Source: Halisarca cf. caerulea (taxonomy: Eukaryota > Porifera > Demospongiae > Chondrillida > Halisarcidae). From it: a stretch of 64,000 nt of DNA. Under the pieces are notes generated by a model, which saw only the letters and a program-made list of their open reading frames with translations, made no database searches and was not told the DNA's origin. The stretch is from the NCBI GenBank assembly GCA_963170055.1, contig CAUJGJ010000397.1, positions 10,663,801-10,727,800 on the forward strand, in the 5' to 3' direction. Shown here in pieces: positions 21,947-33,501 of this stretch; the stretch's first letter is position 1; the number at the start of each line of letters is the position of its first letter. The position numbers and the translations under genes are program-made.

Positions 21947-22108
21947 CAGTGGAACTTGAACTGGTTAATGGAGAACCTAGGGTACACTAATATTTGATTA
22001 TTGCTAAAAAGATGAAGCTACTACATTGTATATATGGTAGGTTCACAAAACTGTTCTTGTTAAGCAATGTTTCTTGGTAATCGACTTTGTGTTAACCAGT
22101 TTCCACTG
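21947..22108. mobile_element. 162-bp Tigger/pogo-like MITE
   Basis: TA-flanked; left end CAGTGGAACTTGAACTGGTT, right end GTTAACCAGTTTCCACTG. One arm has a 5-bp insert (cttga). No coding capacity. Confidence 0.75.
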
Positions 22109-22365
22109 TACATGGCTAACTGACCAAAGCTACGACATTGATACTGAAAAGCCCAAAGAAATTAGTAAACTTACTTTTGAATCAGTAACAAGTCCTTTAA
22201 ATATCAGCAACTCATCACAGGACAAACTTTAGCTCCACAGGAGCGTACGTTACCCTTTTCATAAGCTAATATAACACTGCACGACTTTCTTCCGCCATTT
22301 TATTCTTTGACGCACGTGTACATAACAGATGACAGTATGACATCATAAATTGCATAACAGTACAA

Positions 22366-22432
22366 TTTTGCACAAATGCATTAGGTGTGCAAATTTGCAC
22401 AAATGTTGCAGGAATGCAAATTTGCACAATTG
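22366..22432. repeat. Second cluster of GTGCAAATTTGCAC palindromes
   Basis: gtacaattttgcac, gtgcaaatttgcac and atgcaaatttgcac spaced about 25 bp apart; related to the cluster at 17684. Confidence 0.7.
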
Positions 22433-22524
22433 AGCTTGACTGTGACTACACAATGGGCAAAATAATTGTCCTTTGTATTTACAGATTTCTGCCATCAAGA
22501 TCTACTCTTCTTTCTACTTGTAGG

Positions 22525-22739
22525 TGTATATTGACCGCTGTAGACCATCAAGCCAGTTAATTATGGTTGTGTTAGGCACAGAGCAACTGCGAACTGGACA
22601 GTTTATTGCTGTGATTATGCAGGGTAGCTTTGATGAGCCAGTTACAGGGGAATGTCTTGTAGTGATTCAGACAAAGTTCAAACAAAGGGGACTATACCTC
22701 CTCTCCGTACCCTCACAAGATCCCCAACCCAAAAGATAG
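22525..22739 (+). other. Possible exon, unrecognised
   Basis: Opens after an acceptor-like TTCTACTTGTAG| and reads VYIDRCRPSSQLIMVVLGTE ... GECLVVIQTKFKQRGL before a stop. It looks beta-strand rich and protein-like but I cannot assign a family or neighbouring exons. Confidence 0.25.
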
Positions 22740-23257
22740 GAGGAAGAAGGCCTTTTGGGGACAGAATATTCCAAGAAACTCTCTTATTTTATATGCATTT
22801 CAGTTAAGCAACAGCAAACACTTACAGAAAGCTACTGTAAAGCACCTGGAGACAGTGGATAAGATACTCAGAAACAGTATAAGTTAGACCATGTTCATTT
22901 ATTCCTTTCCTGTAGCTATTTTCTTGTAATATCATTTTCCAACAAATATGCTCAAATGCAGCCATAATGTCATTCTATTGGTAAAGGTAACAACAAAGTA
23001 GAAAGAACATGCATGATTTACAACACAAAACACAGAATATACTCAAATTATGCTCTCAAAATTAAATCTTATAGTAACGTTTTATTTCTTATCGTGTTTT
23101 TTGCAACTTACCCTTGTTCCAAGTGTTTTTGGAGAATCCTTTCTTGATAATGGCTTGTGTCAATCCTACATCATTGTACCATTTTTAAATGGTTTTTATA
23201 CACCCTTATATATATACACACAATCATATGAGTCAGATACAATAAGTTCACACATAC

Positions 23258-23720
23258 CACGAGGCTGAAGTCTTTCAGTAACATTTTTCTTGACTCTGGC
23301 AATACGTTTCTTCAGTAGTGTTTCCGTGTAAGAGACGACTTTGCTCACACTATCGTGAGTTATACCCTGTTCTCTTAGTGATAAAACATACTCAGCAGCA
23401 TCCCAATCATTATCACTGTTTTCCTCAGTAGGGTCACTAACATTGCGATCACTTCCAGCGGACAACGAAGCTTCCTCCAAGTCGTTCTCACCATCAAGAT
23501 CGGTAATGTAGCCAATTGGCTCTCCATTGTGATGCGCACGCTGAATGTGCTTTTTAAATGTAGTCTACTTGTTGAAGTTCTGGCTACAGTTTTGGAACGA
23601 ACACTGAACTAAGAACTGTGGTTGGTGTTAATGAAACGCAACAACGTGCTTTATGTGGTCTACTGGCTTAGAAAACTGAAAATTACAGAGGGAGCACTGA
23701 ATGAGGGAAGACGCTGCCAT
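23258..23720 (-). pseudogene. C2H2 N-terminal exon of an EnSpm-type transposase
   Basis: From ATG at 23720: MAASSLIQCSLCNFQFSK, then VDHIKHVVAFH and a TAA; next VQCSFQNCSQNFNK, TAG, TTFKKHIQRAHH. These are two C2H2 fingers, each with a stop beside it. Then an acidic linker (SAGSDRNVSDPTEENSDND) and an amphipathic helix AAEYVLSLREQGITHDSVSK. The exon ends at a donor-like |GTATGTG near 23257. Two fingers, acidic linker and a 'LRE...T...V' helix are, from memory, the N-terminus of animal EnSpm-type proteins. It is divergent from the SAM gene that starts 112 bp away. Confidence 0.5.
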
Positions 23721-24127
23721 TAGACTATGACGGCTTATGATGTAATAAAGCACGTTGTGTGTATCTGTGCAGCTGCACATTCACATTGAAGCAGCTGCAG
23801 CGTAAGATCGCAAAAGACTTCAGTTGCTAGTAATGGAATCGCTATCTGTTCTCGATGTAAGCGAGTGGCTGGAAGAGAAAGGCTTCAGTGAAGACATAAG
23901 ATAAGTATTCCAAGGTTAGCTATTGGACAATGATGGTGTAGCTTGTCGCTGTACAATTTATGTCAAAATGTGTGTATGTAGCTCACTGTAACTTAAGGTA
24001 GTAGGTACAAGCAACACTGCATGAATTCTGCCTTCACTCATTCACTACCAGATACATAAACACTTTTCCAATATTGTTTTTCAGACAATAAAATTGATGG
24101 TTTGTCCTTGAAAGAACTGCACAGGGG

Positions 24128-25440
24128 CATTATAGCGCTTTTTGGAAGTTGGGGATTACAGGTGACAAAGTTATGGAATTTGTGGAATTTGTCACATTTT
24201 ACCCATACGTCATTACCAACAGAAGGTAAACGTTGTAATACGTCATCAGTAGCGGGCGCTTACAGGGGTTTAGCGATAGCAGAATCTTTTCGAATCGTAT
24301 CGACTTTGAAAAGGCAAAAAGCCGTTTTGTGCCTTAATAAGTTTTGTTTAGGTATTTGTAAAAGCACATCAATGTTTAGTCGCAATGTTCAAGCTACACT
24401 AGTACCGTCAAAAAGGGCCAGGTACCGCCGATATCGACCTTCCCACCTCGAATGATCATTGCAGAATGCCGAATCAATGTAAAAAAGTGCTGTGAAAGGT
24501 AACTGCACTATACTATCCAGGATATCCTAGATCACGAATGAAACACTAGCCAAAAGCGGCAAAATGTTAGCAGGCTCAGTCCACTTTCCGACTTTGTACT
24601 AGTCGATTGATCAAGTTTCGCACGCAAGCCAGTGCCACTGTCTCTGAGTCTTAGTAGTCAAGTATGCCACTTTCGCCGCAGATATGACTATCAATGACAA
24701 GAATATATGCATAAGAACTCACCGATACTTGTTGGAACCATTTAATGAAAAATAGAACTTTCCGCACAACAAATTGCCGACCAGATTGATTGTTCACGTA
24801 GACGATAACATTGTAGGGCGCTTATTTCCAATGTACCATACGAATTTAAATGCTCAATACTGATGACGCGCACCTTACGTCATCCTAAAATGGCGGATTG
24901 GAACCGTCCTGCAAATATATCGTGTTTTGGGGACGTGTACCCGGGACTTTTTCCGAACAACAAAAGAATCCAACGATTTAAAATCCTTTTGTCTACTTGT
25001 TTTCGCTGAGCGGGGATTATATAAGCAGGTTAGTCCAAGATATTACCATTTTAATTGTCATTTTTAGCCATTTTTACCCGGTAAAAGTACATTTTTCGTT
25101 ATAACTATTTCAGTTGGAGTTATATGTTCTCCGCTCAGCATCCATATCTTAAATGAACTTTACTCTTCCATCTCATACCAGTTTCATCTCTTTGGGAGAC
25201 CGTCTACACGTCCCCAAATCGACGTTTAGAGAAAAAGTGTACCTTTTTCAAAATCATTTTTATACTTCTGCGTATGACACATGGGCCTGTTTTGTAGTTT
25301 ATTGTTTCGTTAAATAACATTAAAACACTAAACAGTTGTAAAAATTAACGTACATTGTTGTTTGAGCTGTAAAATTCGATGTACATATTACCATTTCGAG
25401 CGGCGGCCATTTTCTTCCCCAGTCGAAAAGCGCTATAATG
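24128..25440. mobile_element. 1.3-kb MITE in SAM exon 2
   Basis: The ends form an inverted pair: CATTATAGCGCTTTT... at the left and ...AAAAGCGCTATAATG at the right, with further similarity inward (gttgggga / ctgggga). TA(TA) at both ends suggests TA target duplication. Coding sequence of the SAM exon resumes just outside. No transposase inside; the long internal frames are weak. Confidence 0.55.
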
Positions 25441-25923
25441 AGCCTGTGTGGTTGGACCATTTGAGGAGTTCAAGGAAATTATGCCAAAGCAGTAATGTGT
25501 ATGCATATATGCAATAATGTAACATTGCATATGTGTGTTTCAGATAGTCGAATTTCAGCGCCAGCATCCTCAATTGCTCCTGCATTGTAAATATGCATTC
25601 AATAGGGCATGCCATGCATAGCTTCAACCCAGCTCCAAGCTTTAGCAGATATGACCATATTTTAATTTTACTGACAGAAGGAAGCCGCAGCAAGAAACCA
25701 ACAGAATAGCCATGCCAGTCAAATGTTTCTGATAGCTGTGATATTCCAGCATCTGTTAAACATGTCACCAAGAGCAGTAAGTATAGGGAAAGAATATTGG
25801 TCATTCATATACAACTATACACACTGAACTGTTACACATTATTATACAACAGCATGTAATGCCATGTATGTATATTTCAAATCATCGTATTGCTGATCTG
25901 AAGAATATAGTGTAATTCCATTT

Positions 25924-25990
25924 TTAGGGGCTGCCTGCGGCAGCCCCTATATTGTTTTCATTTGGACTTCCGGTGTGTAACGCTCGTCCG

Positions 25991-26021
<31 letters not shown>

Positions 26022-26276
26022 GGATTTGAAGAAAAGTCTTATAATAGAGAATTTATATAATAGTAATAGAGAAGTATGAATTTATACAGAAATGAGTTAT
26101 AGGAATTGTTTTGAAAACAATTGCCAAATATGGCAATTGTTTTCAAAACAATTGTCCAGTTACAATAAACAGTATGTTCAATGAATGTTCAGCTGTGCAC
26201 TTACACTCCAATGTTTTGCAAGTGATTCGAGTGCGTGGGGCGGCAGCCCCCACGAGTTTTTAACTCAAATTACTTG
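25924..26276. mobile_element. Foldback MITE, family A, copy 2 (FB-A2)
   Basis: 353 bp, the same length as FB-A1 and nearly identical to it, flanked by TTT (25921-25923, 26277-26279). Same hairpins, (TA)n and central palindrome. It lies in the decayed SAM gene. Confidence 0.88.
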
Positions 26277-27079
26277 TTTGATAGAAGCTAAGAAGAGTAG
26301 AGCACCTAGGGAATGCTTACTGTCTGAAGTTGAGCTTCCAACTCACTTTCCCCCACACCTTCAGAAAGACATAGATAAATGCGGAAATGAACACTGCAGG
26401 TTAAGTGAACTCTCCCGCAACCATCTCATTCACATTCTTCGTGATTTTTTCTATGTTAAAGTTCAATAGCCAACATCTGCCCACTATACAGCCATGGCAT
26501 CTGCTGTTGTAAGAAAGTTTCCTTTTCTCACAGACAATGTACCTGGAATTGATTCATATGTAGGTTGAATACAATTGTGTTGATTATTTTGTTGGCTATA
26601 TAGGTGCTTGCATAAATCTAATTTCAAATTTATTGATATAATTTTTTTGTGAATATCTCATGGCAGGCATCTATAAAGCGACAGTTAAGTCAGTGTTTTC
26701 GTAATCTTAGATGTTCTTCCTATACAGCAGAAGGATCAAAACAATCGGTTGCACTAACATCAGCATCAACTACTGCTGTAGCAATAACACAAGAGTCTAT
26801 ACTCCCTCAAGAGGAATATATCAAGGATATAGCCAGCAAGCTGGGGTACATAGTCACCTGTAAGGGGGGGAAAAGAAGGAGAGAAAAGGGAGAAAAAGAA
26901 GAGGGTGTTAATAGATAATGAAAGGATTGAAACACACATGGATAACACTGTAAATTTGAGAAATGAGTGCTTCTTTCTCCCCAAAATCCCTTCAATGTTT
27001 GGTAATGTACAAAAGCCTGCCATATAGGCCTGCTGTGAGGATTTCTGTACAGATTCTAATTTATTTTATAGGGCAAAAT

Positions 27080-27110
27080 GAATATATATATATATATATA
27101 CATATTAATT

Positions 27111-27145
<35 letters not shown>
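27080..27145. repeat. (TA)n microsatellite
   Basis: Two (TA)n runs separated by 'cattaattcca'. Confidence 0.85.
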
Positions 27146-27150
<5 letters not shown>

Positions 27151-27380
27151 ATCATACATACACCTTTTGCTTGGTACATGTATGAAAACTGAGACAGAGT
27201 ATACGGGTACATACTACTATTATGCAATTTCATACAACAGACATGAGAATTGTTGTGCAAAAATATGCAGCTAGTGCATAGTATGGAATTGTAATCAATA
27301 ATTGCATGACTGTGTAAAGTGTGACATGTGTATATATGTATAACAATACAAAGTACTGCTATATATAGTATGGAATACAT

Positions 27381-28676
27381 TTAGGCTATGTTAATTTCCA
27401 CCATGTTGTACTTTCTTGGCCGAAAAGAGGGCCTTCTTTTCAGCCAGCCACGCTGCCTGTGATAGCTGCCCTGGGGTATTGGGCAGTATCGATACCCCCG
27501 ATACTGCGTGTGCCCCTCAGAGGACACCGGTTGATTACACACACTACAACAGTACACCTTGCGCTTCACTGATGGATCATTGTCCTTGCCAGCCTTTTGT
27601 GCCGCCACTGAGTGACACGGGGTACTTTTGGAGGCAAGGACATGGTTTCAGTGTTAGAAGATTGTGTGGCAGCAGTGCAGGAGGTGACAGATGCTGCAGT
27701 GAATTCAGAGCTGGCTGTGGTCTCTAAAGACATGGATGTGGTGGTGGAAGCCACTGGAATAGCTGTAGTACTAGTGGTGAGGGTAGTTGCCGGAGCAATA
27801 TGAGGCAGAGGGGTTAAAATAGTTACCACAGGGTTGGAGGACGTGTCTCTGACTTTGGCCAGCCCGGTCTGATCTGGAATTTCAGGAAAATCATGACAGT
27901 CATCTGGAGGTGGAGGAGGAGGTGGAGATGTATGACGTACCTGAGCAGGGGGCAGAGAATCAGTAGTGCAAGGCTCTGGCTGGGGGAGAGTAAGACCCTG
28001 CATGAGGAGCCAGACCTCATCCCTTCTAGTGGAATCCTTGAACCAGCGAAGCAAAGTGTATTCATTGAGGTTGACGAGCATGAGATTGGTTCCCTGCATG
28101 ATGGTCATACTGTTCAGTACCCTGGCTCGGATTGAATTGTAGGCCGAGAGTACTTGCTTGTAGCGGGATATATATCTGTCCTTTCCTCGCTCATCAACCT
28201 CACGCCTTGGCTGTGTGATGTCCTCAAACAGGTGAATCACAATGGCCTCCACTATCCTGCTCTTTGAAGGGGAACAAGCTGGTGTACCTCCTGACAAGAA
28301 GCATCTGTCATTGAGACAAGACATATAGCAAGTGTATACATATGAGTTACTTACACATGCCTGTATAATATACATGCATGTGCATGGGACTGTACCTCTT
28401 CATCTTCTCCAGGCTAACATGACCTGTAGGATTTTGCCGGAGTCTGGCAAAACGTCCACGAAGGGGCTTCTGTTGGAGCCTCTGCTGGAATCGAATGGGA
28501 CGCTTATCATATTCCAACAGATGCCCATACAGTTCTACGATCCTATGAGCCTGGGCAGCAGTCACAGACAGTCCCTTTGGCTCAATGAGGGCCACAGCCA
28601 AGGCGTCAACCTTGTCCCACCCAGGAATACTGTAGCTGTCAGTGGCTTCAGCTTCATAGTCCACCTCCACACCATC
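27381..28676 (-). pseudogene. DUF6729-type protein copy A, C-terminal exons
   Basis: Exon 28396-28676 (acceptor ACACAG|, donor |GTACAG) reads GWDKVDALAVALIEPKGLSV then AQAHRIVELYGHLLEYDKRP. The last exon, 27381-28304, reads SKSRIVEAIVIHLFEDITQP and ILTPLPHIAP in a Thr/Ser/Pro-rich linker. After a frameshift near 27600 it ends in a zinc-ribbon-like C-terminus (KVYCCSVCNQPVSS ... GYRYCP). The cysteine motif is nearly identical in copy B at 38.4-38.5 kb. It is probably a nucleic-acid-binding tail of the transposase. Confidence 0.55.
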
Positions 28677-28833
28677 CTGTGTAGTTACAAGGCTTCATAT
28701 AATAGTAATTGTAATAGCAATCTATAATCATATGTATACTCACATAATACAGTTAAGCTACTTAATATTAATAATAGTAGATAAAAAAATTATTAACCCC
28801 AGCTGTACTGAGCTGTATTATTGATAATCTCAC

Positions 28834-30926
28834 CTCTCCCTCTTCTTCACTTTCACTGTCACTCTGAGGGGGAGGGGCAACAGTCAGGGGATTATCCACA
28901 TCATCAGAAGGGATTTGGAGGTGCTCCACAGATTCATCTTCCTTGAAGTCCTCGAATCCCTCATCAATCTGGCTGATGAGATCAATATCCCCTGTCATAA
29001 ACTCCCTTCCAGACTGCCGGTAGAGATACTCCACCCCAAAGAACTCCACAGTGTACTCTGCTGGTGGCCAATATGTCAGTAGGACCTTCTTCTTGAGCAC
29101 AGATTCACTCAAGGAGTTAACCTGTGACTGAAGTTGTGAGTCAAATGTACGTAAGTCACCCAAGGAAGACGTGATGGCTGCATTTGAACGGGCTGCATTC
29201 CACCTAGTGATACCATCAAGCAAATATGCCTGAAAATTCACAGTATTTGCTGATGTGCCAGGAATGAGTTTCACTAGGTGGGAATGGAAACTCTCAAGTG
29301 ATGTGGTCCCCCTTGCACAGCGATGTACAGGCAGGCTAACTCCACCCTTACGTAGATGACTAGTAATGGTGTAAAGAGAGATACCAACAGGATCCTGGAT
29401 ACACGGAATGTGCTTCTTTTGCTCTGCCCATATCTCCGAGATGTTGTCCCTTAGTAACGGATTACCAAGAGTGTCGGTGGCTGAAGATAGGGACAGTAGC
29501 AAAGTTTCCAATAGTTGTATGATCCTGTCTGGTTCTCTGGTCCTTCTCCTGCAGTGCCTAGCAAGTTCCTCCTGTGTGAGGGCCTTCCTTTTCGCTGTCT
29601 CGGAGGGTTGCTGTACACCAGCTGCAAATAACTCTCCTTCCTTGGTGGTCAGAAGTAGCTGGTAGTCCTCTGCATCCCATTCGAATATGCACAAGGACAG
29701 CTGGGCCATGTATGTCCTGTAAAGAGGATGGGCTTCAGATGTACATCCTTGGCCCATTCGACGCATGAAATGCCAGATGTCTAGTCGAATCTGAATCGAT
29801 GGCCATCGGAAGAAGAGCTCTTGGAATTTGCTGGTGGTCCCAGTGCTTGTACAGCAATCCCTATCAGTGTACAATACCAATGGGTGTGGCTCCTGATGCT
29901 TGTCATATCTCTCCATCAGACCGTCAGCCAGTGTTCGGAGAGATTCTAAACCCTCAGAAGTCGTAAGCACACACTGAAGGATCTCTCCTCTCTCGTTCCC
30001 CACGTTAGTCACCATGTTGGCAGTGTTGGCAGCACTACCTTGCAGCTTCTTGCATATCTTGTATGTGGAATCAATCTTGATGATTGACCCATGGATGGAT
30101 GTGGCTGCAGCAAGAAGTGCAGGCCGTCTCCTATATACATCTCGTACATAGGTTGCCAAGAAGTACTGTGGTTTGGGGAAAGACGGGAAAGGAGGTACTT
30201 CCGCTTGAGGGCTTGGTTGGACAAAGCTCTGGAGTCCACGCTGATGTCACTGGCAGTCACTGAGGTAGCAGACCTGTTTGCGAAGCCATTCTTCACTGTG
30301 CAACTCACATAGGCTGTTCCTCAGTGCGGTAGAGCTGCTGCCAAGAGTCCTGTTACGCAGCAAGGAGATAACTGCTTCATCGCAAGCATATTTACATTAT
30401 TTACATTATTTACATTAACAGCAGGAAATAGAGCCCTGACTCCAGCACTCAACTGCCCCAGCATCCTTTCATCCCTTGCAATGAATGCACTGGAACAGGC
30501 CTTGCACTCCATCAGCTCACATGCAATGTAGTAGTCCTCCTTCACACCCAGCACCTTTCTGACTGTCCTATAGACCCCTTTTGATGTGAGTGACCTCTTG
30601 GGAACGCAGTATGGACACTGAAAGTCATAGGCCCATAGCTTCCTTGGCATCCACAGAAAGAGGGGCAATTGGAAGTAGTCACCTGGATTGGGCTTACCGA
30701 CTAATGTGACACGTGGTGGTGGATACCACCAAAGTTTGAGGTTGGGTGTCAGTTTGCCCTTGGAAACAAATAGGGTACACCCCACCCAGTTTCTATCCTG
30801 CTCCGACATTGTAACCTTCCATCCTTCTGGAAGGCGAAGGCTGAAGTCTGTTGGCTGCCTTGGAATGGTTGAAGTTGGCAGGACAGCCTGGGTGGTTGTC
30901 ACTGGCACGGCCAATGTAGGTGAAAT
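28834..30926 (-). pseudogene. DUF6729-type transposase-like core, copy A
   Basis: One large exon. N-terminal DUF6729-like region: RQPTDFSLRLPEGW, CTLFVSKGKLTPNLKLWWYP, FLWMPRKLWAYDFQCPYC, GVYRTVRKVLGVKEDYYIAC, ELMECKAC. Core: SIHGSIIKIDSTYKICKKL (candidate first Asp), LVLYTDRDCC (second), IRLDIWHFMRRMGQGC, then a 'CARGTTSLESFHSHL' block and acidic tail. The layout resembles an RNase H-like DDE enzyme, but the assignment of catalytic residues is inference. A threefold AATGTAAAT expansion (about 30387-30415) shifts the frame, and a TGA follows SDCQ near 30250. Copy B shows the intact alignment in both places. Inactive. Confidence 0.65.
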
Positions 30927-31002
30927 CTATTAAATGTGTACATAAATGACATGAATAAATACTTCATACATGCATACCAATGTAACAGTTATATAGCCTT
31001 AC

Positions 31003-31838
31003 CAGAGGACTAGCAGTTGGTGAAACATCTTGAGAAAGGGATGATTGGGGAGTGGCTGTTGGTGGAATGGGTGCGGAGAGAACCTATGCATGCAATGGTA
31101 CATGACATAATAATGCATCATATATATATATGCCTGGGTGTAATAGGTGCAGAGGGTACCTATGTACATGTACAAAGGTATACATGAAACACGCACAGGT
31201 GCATGTGCACTTGTATGTACATACATGCTTTTCCAGGCATTACCTTACCTGTTGACTCGTAGCTGGTGTCACATCAGCGGAGTGCGTGGAGGGAGTTCCT
31301 GTTTGACCAGGTGTGGTGGGTGTGGAGGAGACCTATGCACACATGTTTAAGGGCAAAGGCTCTTAGCTGATGGTACATTTGATTCAGTACAATGCTTATC
31401 ATATCTGTATACATACATATAACTACATGCATGCATGACCCATCTATGCATGTATTGTATATACACTTCACATGTATGCAAACTGATGATTTGCCTTACC
31501 TGAGGACTAGCAGCTGGTAGTTGCTGCTGACAGGGAGTTGGTGTAGATGAGGCAGATGAGACCTGTGAAAATTATTATAATAATATATATTATTATTATG
31601 ATTACCATGGACTGACTAGAAAAAACAGCACACATGTACATGTGTCACATGACTCTGAGGAGCCATACATGTAGGTAAACAGCAGCTAATGTTGTCATGC
31701 ACCTTATTTGGAGTGGTCATACTCATGACCACCAACTGATTTTGTCATGCTCACCTGGGGTAGACTGCCAGCTGTCATACTTGATGTCATGCCAGTGAGG
31801 ATTGCTTGTGATGCTGGACCAGCATGAGCTGGGCGTTT
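31003..31838 (-). pseudogene. DUF6729-type copy A, small Ser/Thr/Pro linker exons
   Basis: Four short exons with matching splice sites: 31755-31838 (KRPAHAGPASQAIL), 31500-31562, 31249-31332 and 31003-31083. Most open with GT(C/T)TC and end near 'GTCCTCAG' or 'AGTCAACAG' before GTAAGG. They look like duplicated linker exons. Copy B has a similar but not identical set. Confidence 0.5.
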
Positions 31839-32161
31839 CTGAAAGTCGGCATATACAGTTTTGATGATAGATTCAAAAATTCACAAGTATCATAATTGCA
31901 CAGTATATATAAATATTTTTAGTTCTGAATTAATCCAATACCCGATGCATGACTATTCAGTACAAAGTAGTTTGATAGTGTTCTTGGACACAAATTAATG
32001 ACAGTGAATATACATATGCAAAAAGCAACAATGGTACAATCAAATCACTCTGCAGGTGTAAAAATAGCAGGATTGATTATAAGCAGGTACAAATTAATAT
32101 TGTATGTACATATGGCATGTTCTCCATATACACGCGCACGCGACTATACGAGCAAACTCAC

Positions 32162-32470
32162 TTTCACTTGAGGATGGAAGCCACAGCTGCAGGGTATCAA
32201 ATGTCCATATGGATCATAGTTAGCTGGATTGCCCTGTTTAGGGCATTTCTCGATCTTTGCTATTTTGATATCCCAGTGGGAACCCTTTGGTGGACGCTCG
32301 CCTCTTCCGAAGGTGTATTTTCCCCGCACGTACTGTTTTAAGCGCTCAAACCATTGCGACGTAGATAAACCGATCTTTGGCATAACAGAATCCAAAAAGC
32401 GCTTTGCAAGAAGACCTAAAGGAGCAATAATCGTGAGCGTTGAAACCTTTGCATACATCTTCCTGCAGCG
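32162..32470 (-). pseudogene. DUF6729-type copy A, first recognised exon
   Basis: Reads LLAKRFLDSVMPKIGLSTSQ, WFERLKQYVRGKYTFGRG, ERPPKGSHWDI and a CP..GNPANYDP....CSCG block ending HPQVK before donor |GTGAGT. Cys/His spacing suggests a small zinc-binding module. Copy B (42792-43030) keeps the same block. Confidence 0.55.
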
Positions 32471-32605
32471 TTCTTCAGCGGTTAGCTGTTAATGACGTAA
32501 TCGTTTCATTTTTCACATGACCGTTTCAATTTGTCACATGATTGTTTCAAATGTTTCAAATGTTTCAAATCGGAGGTGACTACGGCCAACAGTGAGCGCT
32601 GAAGC

Positions 32606-33139
32606 TGGATTTTATGGTCACTTATAAGAGGGGGAAAAGAAGAAAAGAAGGGGGGGAAAGAGGAGAGTGTGAGAAAAAAAGAGAGGTGTTAAACACTCAA
32701 TAGGAGCCCTGTAAAGACCCAGAAATTAGTGTTTCTTCCCTCCCAAAACCTCCCAAATCCCCTGGAATACTGAGTATAGTACACAATGTCTTCCTTAACT
32801 GACCTACTATGGGACGAGTAAGTGTATAGGTCTGCATATGCAAATGGTCTATATAATAATTATATTATGGTGGGTGAGAATTTTGTCACTGTATAGAATA
32901 CGTATGCACAGCATGCACCCTATTACCATACCACACACTGCAATCATAACTATGCATGCATGCATTTATGCAGTATTGGATAGAAATTGAGATTCTAATT
33001 GCCAATTTTGCACCGCAAGTACATGTTAACTTGAACAATTATAATAATGGCAACAATGAGCCAGTGGTGAGCAATGGGTACATTATTGTAGTTGTTGCAA
33101 ATACAATACAATGATACTGTTTAAACAATAATGATAATG
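32606..33139. other. Spacer with a SAM-gene-like remnant
   Basis: 32606-32790 resembles 26838-27010 (LKLDFMVT.. beside SKLGYIVT.., then a purine-rich ggggg-aaaagaag tract and a ttcttyccyccaaaa motif). The rest has no supported feature. Confidence 0.4.
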
Positions 33140-33501
33140 ATATGTGACAGGCTCTGAGAAAAGGGCCCTTATCGCGCAAACGCGTATTGTTCAGTACACC
33201 CACAAATTCGCAAACACGTCATACTTAGACCAAATTTAGTTTATGACATCATAGTGAACTAGGGTCTTTCCCCTACCTGTATGCCAAATTTGGTGCGCTT
33301 ACATAGTTTCCTTCCCATCGAACAGCCTCCTAGAAACGTTACAGTCTACGCGCTTCTTCGCCGTATAGCGGATTACCGGAAATGTAACGCCGAAAATTTA
33401 CGAATAGTAAACGGAAACCACAACATTCCAATTGTTTGTGTTACCTAGCAACCATTACAAGTTTACAATTTCACACTTGACAGCTGAATAACACTATCAG
33501 G

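Larger units (their letters stand above)
23833..26865 (+). pseudogene. SAM-domain gene of TE-like type, decayed and interrupted
   Basis: Exon 1 (23833-23918): MESLSVLDVSEWLEEKGFSE, DIR, TAA, VFQ, then donor CAAG|GTTAGC. Exon 2 (from 24085, acceptor TTTTTCAG|): DNKIDGLSLKELHRG, interrupted by a MITE at 24128 and resuming as VVGPFEEFKEIMPK near 25440-25491. These give a sterile alpha motif. Exon 3 (from about 25543) reads SFNPAPSFSRYDHILILLTE with stops. After another MITE, 26280-26570 reads LPTHFPPHLQKDID ... LSRNHLIHILRDFF, TAG, then PTSAHYTAMASAVVRKFPFL. The last exon (about 26667-26865) starts ASIKRQLSQCFRNLR. The 'YPTS..Y..MA..V..KFPFL' block recurs in multicopy invertebrate proteins that I recall with SAM domains. 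Several stops: inactive. Confidence 0.55.
27381..32605 (-). mobile_element. DUF6729-type element, copy A
   Basis: Multi-exon minus-strand gene collinear with copy B at 38.3-43.3 kb. Shared sequence runs from about 27400 (left) to 'gccaacagtgagcgctg' at 32602 (right), beyond which the copies differ. Terminal inverted repeats were not found, so limits are those of A/B similarity. Confidence 0.6.

Noticed and set aside
24102..24455. 117-codon plus frame as a continuous gene
   Set aside because: Only its first codons are SAM exon 2; the rest lies in the inserted MITE.
25433..25804. 123-codon minus-strand frame, membrane-like
   Set aside because: The plus strand carries SAM-gene exon patterns here (SFNPAPSFSRYDHILILL); the minus frame has no support.
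26185..26280. Protein start MFSCALTLQCFAS... at 10447 and 26185
   Set aside because: Both are read from the 3' part of the family-A MITE, not a gene start.
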